NCBI GenBank assembly: GCA_964605775.1
Contig: CAZSDU010000013.1
Coordinates: 1-64,000, forward strand
DNA: 64,000 bases
Reading direction: 5' to 3'
Source: CAZSDU01 sp964605775
Lineage (GTDB): Bacteria > Bacteroidota > Bacteroidia > Bacteroidales > FEN-979
Shown: in pieces, positions 33,838 through 41,808 of the stretch
Layout of the letters: each line of letters begins with the position of its first letter
How positions within the stretch are numbered: the stretch's first letter is position 1
The notes under the pieces: generated by a model
The model's database searches: none
Told to the model about the DNA's origin: nothing
What the model saw: only the letters and a program-made list of their open reading frames with translations
Made by a program: the position numbers and the translations under genes

Positions 33838-35097
33838 GTGAATTTCAATCTTACCAATAAAAGAAAAAGTATCAACGATCCGGTTTATGGCTTTATCACT
33901 TTGCCCGATGAACTGGTATTCGATATCATGGAGCATCCGTATTTTCAGCGGCTCAGAAGGATCAAACAACTGGGTTTGACCAATTATGTCTATCCTTCTG
34001 CCCATCATACGCGTTTCCAGCATGCTTTAGGCAGTATGCACCTCATGGGACTGGCCATCGGTGTGCTTAAATCCAAAGGCATCCCCATTACCGATGAAGA
34101 AGCCCTGGGCGTAAAACTGGCTATTCTTTTACACGATATCGGTCACGGGCCTTTTTCCCATACCCTCGAACAGGTCATCGTACCTGATCTGACTCATGAA
34201 GATCTCTCCCTTCTCTTCATCAGGGAATTGAATCGCCAGACAGGAGGACAGCTTGATCTGGCCTTGCAGATCGTTACCGGGCAGTACCCTAAGAAATTTC
34301 TACATCAACTGGTTTCCAGTCAGCTCGACATGGACCGTCTTGATTACCTGTCTCGCGACAGTTTTTTCACCGGTGTGGCAGAAGGCACCATCAGCACCGA
34401 CAGGATCATCCACATGCTGACCGTGTGTAAGGATGAGCTGGTGGTGGAAAGCAAAGGGATCTACAGCATTGAAAAATTCCTCGTTGCCCGACGCCTGATG
34501 TACTGGCAGGTTTATCTTCATAAAACTGTGCTGTCTGCAGATCAGATGCTGATTCATCTGCTGAAAAGGGCAAAATCGCTGGAAGAATCTGGCACTTCTC
34601 TGTATGCCAACCCTGCTTTTTCGTTTTTCTTGAAAAAGAACATCGGGAGAAATGATTTTGCAAACAATCCGGAATGCCTGAAGCAATTCGCGCTGCTGGA
34701 TGATTTCGATATTGTTGCTTCCATCAAGGTATGGGCCAACCATCCTGATCGCATCCTTTCCACTTTATGCCAAAACCTGCTTAACCGCCATCTGTTCAGG
34801 GTGGAATTACAGAATAAACCTTTTGAAACAGACTATGTGGAGAGGATAAAACAAAAAACGGCTGATCGCTATCATTTGACCCAGGAAGAAATCGGATATT
34901 TTGTCGCCCTTGACCAGGTTCAGAATAAAGCCTATAATCCCGCTCATGAAAAAATTCTGATCCGGGTAAAAAATGATGAGCTTCTTGATATTTCTGAAGT
35001 TTACGAACAACTCAATGTGGCGGTTTTACCCACCACCGTAAGTAAGTTCCTGCTTTGTTATCCGAAAGACCTAAACGCTGATCATTCAATTGATTAA
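33838..35097 (+). CDS. HD-domain phosphohydrolase (dNTPase-like)
   Basis: The 419-residue protein begins with DPVYGFITLPDELVFDIMEHPYFQRLRRIKQLG, the classic opening of SAMHD1-like bacterial HD hydrolases. Metal ligands are visible as His62 in RFQHALGS, His99-Asp100 in LLHDIGHGPFSH and Asp in SSQLDMDRLDYLSRD. It probably hydrolyses nucleotides; the exact substrate is not set. The start is a GTG at 33838, the only start that keeps the conserved N-terminus. It is divergent from porX and stands 63 bases ahead of lpxD, a neighbour conserved in Bacteroidota. Confidence 0.92.
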   Translation: MNFNLTNKRKSINDPVYGFITLPDELVFDIMEHPYFQRLRRIKQLGLTNYVYPSAHHTRFQHALGSMHLMGLAIGVLKSKGIPITDEEALGVKLAILLHDIGHGPFSHTLEQVIVPDLTHEDLSLLFIRELNRQTGGQLDLALQIVTGQYPKKFLHQLVSSQLDMDRLDYLSRDSFFTGVAEGTISTDRIIHMLTVCKDELVVESKGIYSIEKFLVARRLMYWQVYLHKTVLSADQMLIHLLKRAKSLEESGTSLYANPAFSFFLKKNIGRNDFANNPECLKQFALLDDFDIVASIKVWANHPDRILSTLCQNLLNRHLFRVELQNKPFETDYVERIKQKTADRYHLTQEEIGYFVALDQVQNKAYNPAHEKILIRVKNDELLDISEVYEQLNVAVLPTTVSKFLLCYPKDLNADHSID

Positions 35098-35160
35098 AAA
35101 AAAATTTTACCAGACTGCTGAAAAATTTGATATCTTGCAACTCTTTTTAATCCTTTGATT

Positions 35161-36195
35161 ATGGAATATACTGCCGGTCAGATTGCCGGAATGCTTGACG
35201 GACTTGTGGATGGAAATCCCGAAGTAGTTGTTTCCGGACTGTCCAAGATTGAAGAAGGAAAACCAGGGACCATGACCTTTCTGGCCAATATGAAATATGC
35301 CCATCACCTATACCATACCGGGGCCTCAGTTATCGTGGTCAATCATGATTTTACCCCAATACAGGCCGTAAAAGCGACCCTGATCAGGGTGACGGACGCC
35401 TATTCTTCATTTGCCAGGTTATTGGAGCTGTTCAATCAAACAAAATCCGTTACAAAAGGAATTTCGCCCCTTTCCTTTATTGCCGGAGCTGCCAAGCTGG
35501 GAGAAAATATAGCTGTGGGGGAATTTGCCTATATCGGCGATCAGGCGATCATCGGAAAGGATACCGTGATCCATCCCCAGGTTTATATTGCTGAAGGGGT
35601 GAGAATAGGAGAAAATACGGTACTTTATCCCGGGGTAAAGATTTACCGCGACTGTATCGTGGGAAACAACTGCATCCTGCACTCCGGCGTGGTGATTGGT
35701 TCAGACGGGTTTGGGTTTGCCCCCCAAGGCGAAAATAATTTTCAAAAAGTTCCGCAGACAGGGAATGTCATTATTGAGGACAATGTCGAGGTGGGATCCA
35801 ATACCACGATCGACCGGGCCACTTTGGGATCAACCGTGATCAGGAAAGGAGTGAAACTGGATAACCTGATCCAGGTAGGACATAACGTGGAAATCGGTGA
35901 AAACACGGTCATTGCCGCTCAGTCAGGAATTTCCGGATCAACCAAGATCGGGAAAAACTGTATGATTGCCGGACAAGTGGGCATCGTAGGCCATATCATT
36001 ATCGCCGACAATGTCAAAATTGGCGCCCAATCAGGCGTTGAGGGGAATATAACACAGGAAGGAGCCGTCGTTCTAGGATCTCCGGCCATTGATATCAGAA
36101 AGGCGAGGAAAAATTTTATTCACTGGCGTAATTTTGATGACATCGTTAAAATCATTTACCGCCTGGAAAAAAAAGCAATTAATAAGGAAGATTAA
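35161..36195 (+). CDS. lpxD: UDP-3-O-acylglucosamine N-acyltransferase
   Basis: The 344-residue protein carries the LpxD N-terminal domain (about 1-100, GQIAGMLDGLVDGNPEVVV) and a left-handed beta-helix of hexapeptide repeats (IGENTV, IGKDTV, VGSNTT). The catalytic His is at about 241 in IQVGHNVEIGEN. It adds the N-linked hydroxyacyl chain in lipid A synthesis. I chose the ATG at 35161 (MEYTAGQIA); a TTG two codons earlier is less likely. It is followed after 14 bases by lpxC/fabZ. Confidence 0.95.
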   Translation: MEYTAGQIAGMLDGLVDGNPEVVVSGLSKIEEGKPGTMTFLANMKYAHHLYHTGASVIVVNHDFTPIQAVKATLIRVTDAYSSFARLLELFNQTKSVTKGISPLSFIAGAAKLGENIAVGEFAYIGDQAIIGKDTVIHPQVYIAEGVRIGENTVLYPGVKIYRDCIVGNNCILHSGVVIGSDGFGFAPQGENNFQKVPQTGNVIIEDNVEVGSNTTIDRATLGSTVIRKGVKLDNLIQVGHNVEIGENTVIAAQSGISGSTKIGKNCMIAGQVGIVGHIIIADNVKIGAQSGVEGNITQEGAVVLGSPAIDIRKARKNFIHWRNFDDIVKIIYRLEKKAINKED

Positions 36196-36209
36196 CTACC
36201 TTAAAACCA

Positions 36210-37601
36210 ATGAGTAAAAAACAAAGAACAATCAAAAACCCGGTCAGTATTTCCGGTGTTGGATTACACAGTGGCAATGATGTAGTACTTACTTTTAAAC
36301 CTGCACCCGAAAACTACGGCTATAAATTCCGTAGAACTGATCTGAACGAAAATGTCCTCGTGGATGCCGACGTTGACAACGTGGTGGATACATCTCGCGG
36401 GACAAGCATAGAGCAGGATGGCGTTCGCATTGACACGGTAGAACATGTGCTGGCTTCTTTATCGGGACTGGAAATTGACAATGTCCTGGTCGAACTGACC
36501 CAATCGGAAACACCCATCCTCGATGGCAGCGCCAGATTTTATGTGGAGGCACTTCTTTCGGCAGGGATAGTAGAACAGAAGGCCTTGCGGAAATACTTTG
36601 AGCTGACGTCCAACGTCGTCTTTACCAACCCTGAAAAAAAGGTAGAGATGATCGCTATCCCGGCCGAAGAATTCCATGTTTCCGTCATGATCGATTATGA
36701 ATCCAGGGTGTTGCAATCTCAAAATGCCCGTCTCGAGCACATTCATCAATTCAGGGATGAAATTGCCAAATGCCGGACTTTTGTCTTCCTCCATGAACTG
36801 GAATACCTGCTTAACAATAATCTGATCAGGGGAGGAGATCTCAGTAACGCAATCGTTTTTGTTGATCGTCCGGTGTCGCATGAGGAACTGGATCACCTGA
36901 CCCACCTCTTTCATAAGCCTAAAATCAGGGTTGTCAATAAGGGGATGTTAAACAACCTTGAACTTCAGTACTCCAACGAACCTGCCCGGCATAAATTACT
37001 TGATGTCATCGGCGATCTTGCGCTTGTGGGGATGCCATTGAAAGCAAAGATCATCGCCACCCGCCCGGGACACCAGTCCAATGTGGAATTTGCCAGGCTG
37101 ATCAAGAAGCAGATGAAAAAAGAGAAACATTCGGACGGGGTTCCCCGCTTTGATCTGAATAAGACTCCTTTATACAACATCAATCAGATCAAACAAATCT
37201 TGCCTCACCGTCCCCCCTTCCTCTTCATCGATAAAATTCTTGAAATGGGCAAGGATTATGTTGTGGGAGTCAAGAATATCACGATGAATGAATCCTTTTT
37301 TGTCGGACATTTTCCTGACGAACCCGTACTTCCCGGTGTTATCCTGATTGAAGCCATGGCCCAGAGCAGCGGTATCTTTGCCCTGAATACAGTGGACGAC
37401 CCTCAGAATTACACCACCCTGTTTCTGAAAATAGAAAATGTTAAATTCCGTCATAAAGTCATCCCGGGAGATACCGTCGTTTTTTATACCCAACTTGCCA
37501 GCCCTGTCCGCCGTGGCTTGATTCACATGAAAGGGCAGTCATATGTGGGAAATAAAATCGTCATGGAAGCAGAAATGATGGCTCAGATTCAACGTAAATA
37601 G
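36210..37601 (+). CDS. lpxC: LpxC-FabZ fusion: UDP-3-O-acyl-GlcNAc deacetylase / 3-hydroxyacyl-ACP dehydratase
   Basis: The 463-residue protein joins two enzymes, as is standard in Bacteroidota. Residues 1 to about 310 are LpxC, the zinc deacetylase that commits to lipid A: His79 (in TVEHVLASL), His261 and Asp265 (in HKLLDVIGDL) bind zinc and His288 (in RPGHQS) is the catalytic acid. Residues about 318-463 are FabZ of fatty acid synthesis: LPHRPPFLFID, catalytic His367 in FVGHFPDEPVLPG and Glu381 in LIEAMAQ. The fusion couples lipid A and fatty acid supply. It lies between lpxD and lpxA in one operon. Confidence 0.97.
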   Translation: MSKKQRTIKNPVSISGVGLHSGNDVVLTFKPAPENYGYKFRRTDLNENVLVDADVDNVVDTSRGTSIEQDGVRIDTVEHVLASLSGLEIDNVLVELTQSETPILDGSARFYVEALLSAGIVEQKALRKYFELTSNVVFTNPEKKVEMIAIPAEEFHVSVMIDYESRVLQSQNARLEHIHQFRDEIAKCRTFVFLHELEYLLNNNLIRGGDLSNAIVFVDRPVSHEELDHLTHLFHKPKIRVVNKGMLNNLELQYSNEPARHKLLDVIGDLALVGMPLKAKIIATRPGHQSNVEFARLIKKQMKKEKHSDGVPRFDLNKTPLYNINQIKQILPHRPPFLFIDKILEMGKDYVVGVKNITMNESFFVGHFPDEPVLPGVILIEAMAQSSGIFALNTVDDPQNYTTLFLKIENVKFRHKVIPGDTVVFYTQLASPVRRGLIHMKGQSYVGNKIVMEAEMMAQIQRK

Positions 37602-37610
37602 TCCTGATTT

Positions 37611-38402
37611 ATGAACCAACCCTTAGCCTACGTCAATCCCCAGGCAAAAGTTGCCAATAATGTCGTCATTGAACCCTTTGTCTCCATCGATAAAAATGTG
37701 ATCATTGAGGAAGGCACCTGGATTGGATCCAATGTCACGATCATGGAGGGTGCAAGGATAGGAAAAAATTGCAAAATCTTCCCTGGAGCAGTGATTTCAG
37801 CCATTCCCCAGGATCTGAAATTCTCCGGAGAAGAAACCATTGTCAAAATCGGGAACAATGTTACCATCAGGGAATTTGTCACCATCAACAGGGGAACAAA
37901 AGCAAGTTATGAAACCGTGATCGGGGATAACACCCTGATCATGGCCTATGCTCATATTGCCCATGATTGTGTGATCGGCAACAATGTGATTCTGGCTAAT
38001 TCTGTTACCCTTGCCGGTCATATCGTGGTGGATGATTTTGCCCTGATCGGAGGGATGGTAGGCGTCCATCAGTTTGTCCATGTCGGTGCTTATTCCATGA
38101 TAGCGGGATTTGCCGTTGCCAGGAAAGATATTCCACCCTATACCAAAGCAGCAAGGGAACCTCTTTCATACGCGGGATTGAATTCAATCGGTATGCGCAG
38201 AAGGGGTTTTTCCGCCGAAAAGATCAATGAAATTCAAAATATCTACCGGATGATCTATCGTAAAGGTTATAATGTATCCCAGGCCGTTGAAATCATTGAA
38301 GCTGATTTTCCCGCTACTCCTGAAAGGGATGAGATTCTCTCCTTCATTTCCAATTCCAGCCGGGGCATCATGAGGGGCTATATCTCTATCCGCGAGAAAT
38401 AA
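37611..38402 (+). CDS. lpxA: UDP-N-acetylglucosamine acyltransferase
   Basis: The 263-residue hexapeptide-repeat enzyme performs the first acyl transfer of lipid A synthesis. Visible marks are AISAIPQDLKFSGE-type loop, TINRGTKASYETVIGDN and MAYAHIAHDCVIGN with the catalytic His118. Length is normal for the family. It follows lpxC/fabZ by nine bases, and its stop overlaps the ATG of the ABC ATPase gene by one base. Confidence 0.96.
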   Translation: MNQPLAYVNPQAKVANNVVIEPFVSIDKNVIIEEGTWIGSNVTIMEGARIGKNCKIFPGAVISAIPQDLKFSGEETIVKIGNNVTIREFVTINRGTKASYETVIGDNTLIMAYAHIAHDCVIGNNVILANSVTLAGHIVVDDFALIGGMVGVHQFVHVGAYSMIAGFAVARKDIPPYTKAAREPLSYAGLNSIGMRRRGFSAEKINEIQNIYRMIYRKGYNVSQAVEIIEADFPATPERDEILSFISNSSRGIMRGYISIREK

Positions 38403-39025
38403 TGCGGATACATCTCGACAGCATCGGGAAAAAGTTTAACTCCGAATGGGTTTTCCGGAATGTCGGTTTTTCATTCGAACCTTCTTCATCAACGGCTATT
38501 TTAGGCCGTAACGGTAGCGGGAAATCCACCCTGCTTCAGATCATCGCCGGCTGCCTTTCCCCCTCATCAGGAAATATCACCTATACCTTAAAGGGAAAAA
38601 ACATCCCCCCGGAAGAAATCTTTCGTCACCTTGCCATGCTCTCCCCCGGCCAGGACCTTATCGAAGAATTCACCCTGAAAGAATTGCTGTCCTTTCATTT
38701 CTCTTTAAAAAAAATTCTTCCGGCCTACTCGACAAAAAAAGCTTTCGATCTGATTGGATCTACAACCCTCAGCTCCAGGCCGATCCGTCAGTTCTCCTCG
38801 GGCATGAAACAAAGGGTCAAACTTATCCTGACCCTGCTGAGCGACGTTCCTCTGCTTCTGCTCGACGAACCCGCTACGAACCTGGATGTTCAGGGTATAG
38901 AATGGTACCTGCAGCTCATCGATGAAATCCGTTATGACCGGACCCTGATCATCTGTTCAAACCAGCATCAGAAGGAATCAGCATTTACTAGCCAGGGATT
39001 GCAACTCGATGATTATAAAGGTTGA
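38402..39025 (+). CDS. ABC transporter ATP-binding protein without a local permease
   Basis: The 207-residue protein is a compact ABC ATPase: Walker A GRNGSGKST (35-43), signature FSSGMKQR in place of LSGGQ, and Walker B LLLLDEPATNLD. No membrane partner is encoded next to it. The one-base overlap with lpxA (TAATG) suggests coupled translation, so it may serve an envelope or lipid transport step (inference). Its end overlaps mqnE on the other strand by 13 bases. Confidence 0.9.
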   Translation: MRIHLDSIGKKFNSEWVFRNVGFSFEPSSSTAILGRNGSGKSTLLQIIAGCLSPSSGNITYTLKGKNIPPEEIFRHLAMLSPGQDLIEEFTLKELLSFHFSLKKILPAYSTKKAFDLIGSTTLSSRPIRQFSSGMKQRVKLILTLLSDVPLLLLDEPATNLDVQGIEWYLQLIDEIRYDRTLIICSNQHQKESAFTSQGLQLDDYKG

Positions 39026-40125
39026 TAGAACGCATCTCGTTCCACAGGGATCCGCTCTGCTTCGAGAATCAGGTTTCTCATCCCGCTAACCGTCATCTGC
39101 GGGTTTTGTTCTCCGGCTCCGGCCAAAGCATATATTTTCGTGGAATCCTGTATCGTTCCATCCATATCATCCACTCCAAAAGAAAGGGATAACTGGGAAA
39201 ACTGCTTCCCCAGCGCCGGCCAGTAAGCCTTAAGATGGGGGAAATTATCCAGGTAAATCCTCGACACGGCATACATCTTCATGTCTTCCACCACTGATGC
39301 TTCCCGGATGTCCGACATGGCATTATGCCCATGATGAAATTTCAAAGGAATGAAGGCATTGAATCCACCCGTTCTGTCCTGAAGCTGACGGAGACGCTCC
39401 AGGTGATCAATACGGTCACTATATTTTTCAATATGTCCATATAAAATGGTGGCATTGGAAGCCAAACCCAGTCTGTGGGCCGTTTCATGGATTTCAAGCC
39501 AATCCGCAGAACTGGTCTTCATTCCGCAAATCTGAAGCCTGATCTCTTCCTTAAATATTTCCGCTCCACCTCCGGGAATAGAGTTCAATCCGCAGGATTT
39601 TAAATAACTCAACCCCTCGGAATAGCTCATCCCAGACTTGCTGATCATGATATCCAGTTCGACTGCTGAATATGCCTTAAGGTGAAGATCCGGACGGATT
39701 TCTTTGATTTTTTTAAGTAAGTCCCCATAAAAAAAAAGATCCCTTTCAGGGTGAACTGCTCCGGTAATATGCAATTCCCTGGTGGTTTGATCCTCCAGCC
39801 TTACTTTTTCCAGCATTTCATCGGCCGACAGCACCCATTTCTCCCTGCTGAAATGGTGCGAAAAAGAACAGAAGCTGCAGTGATTGACACAGATATTGCT
39901 GGGTTCAATATGAAAGTTTCTGATGTAGTAGGCATGGTTTCCATGCCGTTTTTGTCGGACATAGGTGGCAAGGACACCTAAAAAACCGGGCTCAGCCTTT
40001 TCAAAAAGCCAGCTTCCCTCTTCCGGACTGATTCGCTGATTGTCAAGCACCTTACCGGCAATCCGTGAAGCCTGATTATCCCGGGAATAAGTCAGCAGAT
40101 CAGATACCAGGCCGGATTTTTCCAT
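39013..40125 (-). CDS. mqnE: Aminofutalosine synthase, radical SAM
   Basis: The 370-residue radical SAM enzyme joins 3-[(1-carboxyvinyl)oxy]benzoate to SAM to give 6-amino-6-deoxyfutalosine in the futalosine route to menaquinone. The iron-sulfur motif CVNHCSFC (Cys79, Cys83, Cys86) follows FHIEPSNI; further marks are ELHITGAVHP, LKAYSAVELD, IPGGGAEIF and ATILYGHIE. These fit MqnE rather than MqnC. Two other futalosine genes (mqnB, mqnD) lie at 46234-49187; mqnA and mqnC are not in the window. The gene begins three bases after the protease gene upstream ends. Confidence 0.92.
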   Translation of the reverse strand: MEKSGLVSDLLTYSRDNQASRIAGKVLDNQRISPEEGSWLFEKAEPGFLGVLATYVRQKRHGNHAYYIRNFHIEPSNICVNHCSFCSFSHHFSREKWVLSADEMLEKVRLEDQTTRELHITGAVHPERDLFFYGDLLKKIKEIRPDLHLKAYSAVELDIMISKSGMSYSEGLSYLKSCGLNSIPGGGAEIFKEEIRLQICGMKTSSADWLEIHETAHRLGLASNATILYGHIEKYSDRIDHLERLRQLQDRTGGFNAFIPLKFHHGHNAMSDIREASVVEDMKMYAVSRIYLDNFPHLKAYWPALGKQFSQLSLSFGVDDMDGTIQDSTKIYALAGAGEQNPQMTVSGMRNLILEAERIPVERDAFYQPL

Positions 40126-40128
40126 GGA

Positions 40129-41808
40129 TTACAGTTTCATGATTTTCAGAACAAAACGATCCGATTGATCCTGAACCTTTAGAAAATACATTCCCCGGCT
40201 CAGTCCCTGCAGCTTTATATCGAGCTTCTCCTCCTGCAGATTAACTGTTTCCTGAGCATATAAACAGTTCCCTATGAGGTCGTAAACACCTATGGTAACG
40301 GCTCCCTTTCTGTCAGAAAAGGAAAGATGGAGATGATCGCTGAAAGGGTTGGGGAATACTACCGGAGGAATTCCTGGCTGGTGTTCGCCAACAGCCATGG
40401 TTTGTCCTTCAAGGATCATGGTTCCCGTGTTGTCAGGATCCAGCCAGACTTTAAGTACACTGGCCGAATCTGTTCCGTTCTGATCCCAGGAATAGGAGAA
40501 TTTCCCATAGTAATCCGGAAGGTTTTCATAATTGAGGCCACACCTTGAATCTCCGCCCGTAAGGCTTCCAACGATATGCCCGCTGTGATCGAAAATGGGT
40601 GAACCGGAAGATCCGCCTTCGGTCACCCCGTGACCGTTTTCCGTCTGTGCCCAGAAAACTTTCCAATGCGAAAGATAAGGATTCCCATTCCAGTTGGATG
40701 TGATCAGGGGGGTGGTATAGGTTGAAATTTTCTGAATGTCCCCTTCCGGATGATGAATTCCGACTCCGTCCGGGCTGGGTTCGGCGACCCTGCTCCAGCC
40801 GTTGTAGTAGACGTCAAATGTATCCGGTACATGGTCCTTGAGCAAAACCAGGAAAAAATCGGAACCGCTTGCGCCCTCATTGCCTCCATGAGCAATGAGA
40901 CGGGCACCTGTCATGGTTCGGGAGGAAGGTTCCAAAACCGGATTCTCGCATGCCGGGGAAAGATAATTAAAATAGAAAATCCAACGCCCAAGGTCAGTGG
41001 CTGAGGAACCATTGCCGCAATGATCGGCAGTTAGAAAATAAGGTTTACGGTCGTTACGTACATTATTGACCAGGGATCCGGAGCACCAGTAGGAATAGCC
41101 GCCCTTTTTTACGCTGAGCCTGGCCACACCCTTTTTCTGTTGCTGCCAGGGGTTGCCTTCACTGCAGTGAATATTGACCTGACAGGCTCCCGACCCGCCG
41201 AAATCACGGCTATTCTTTAGTTGTTCCTGAACTCCCCTGTAGGCATAAGCTATTTCCGAAATGTGAATGTCCGGAAATGGAAAGTTCCCCGGAGGAGCAT
41301 TATATTCCAGGATAATACGGTCTCCGGGTATTAGAGCCGTCGCGAAACTGCCGTCAGGATTATTGTTCTTCTCCGTAAAAGCGCCCAGACAACGGGTTCT
41401 CCGTGGATTGTAAACAAAGAGCTTACCGCCGGGGGGAATCTTATACCGGCTGAAATATAAGGTCAATGCTTCCGCGCCTTCAGCATGAACTTCCAGCTTC
41501 CAGATGCTGCTGCCGTCCGAAGCCTTATTCCATAGACCATGGGAGCGAATATCCAGATCCACCGTCAGGTTCACCGCGTATCGGTAGGGAAGTGAATTGC
41601 GCTCATCCGCTGTCCTGATGGATGAAAGATCAGGAGGAGTAACCATAACTTGCGAACCGTCTGCATCAGAAAGGGCATGGGTGAAACCATATGGAAGTCC
41701 GCCTTCATTCAACTGGGCTTGCACAAGTCGCGGACTTCCGCCAATCATCAGGATCAGAAGAAAAATAATTTTTGGCCGGAGTAATTTCCCCCTTTTTCTT
41801 ATCTGCAT
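40129..41808 (-). CDS. Secreted lysyl endopeptidase-like serine protease with T9SS tail
   Basis: The 559-residue protein has a signal peptide ending near VQAQ, a prodomain (about 33-205) and a trypsin-fold domain resembling lysyl endopeptidases. The catalytic triad is visible: His263 in FLTADHCGNG, Asp317 in GASGSDFFLVLLK and Ser401 in EGGSSGSPIF; the Cys residues near ACQVNIHC and RCGLNY fit the family's disulfides. The end (VVFPNPFSDHLHLSF … SRGMYFLKVQDQSDRFVLKIMKL) is a type A T9SS domain. The ATG overlaps the stop of the C10 protease gene (TAATG), so the two proteases are co-produced. Confidence 0.9.
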   Translation of the reverse strand: MQIRKRGKLLRPKIIFLLILMIGGSPRLVQAQLNEGGLPYGFTHALSDADGSQVMVTPPDLSSIRTADERNSLPYRYAVNLTVDLDIRSHGLWNKASDGSSIWKLEVHAEGAEALTLYFSRYKIPPGGKLFVYNPRRTRCLGAFTEKNNNPDGSFATALIPGDRIILEYNAPPGNFPFPDIHISEIAYAYRGVQEQLKNSRDFGGSGACQVNIHCSEGNPWQQQKKGVARLSVKKGGYSYWCSGSLVNNVRNDRKPYFLTADHCGNGSSATDLGRWIFYFNYLSPACENPVLEPSSRTMTGARLIAHGGNEGASGSDFFLVLLKDHVPDTFDVYYNGWSRVAEPSPDGVGIHHPEGDIQKISTYTTPLITSNWNGNPYLSHWKVFWAQTENGHGVTEGGSSGSPIFDHSGHIVGSLTGGDSRCGLNYENLPDYYGKFSYSWDQNGTDSASVLKVWLDPDNTGTMILEGQTMAVGEHQPGIPPVVFPNPFSDHLHLSFSDRKGAVTIGVYDLIGNCLYAQETVNLQEEKLDIKLQGLSRGMYFLKVQDQSDRFVLKIMKL

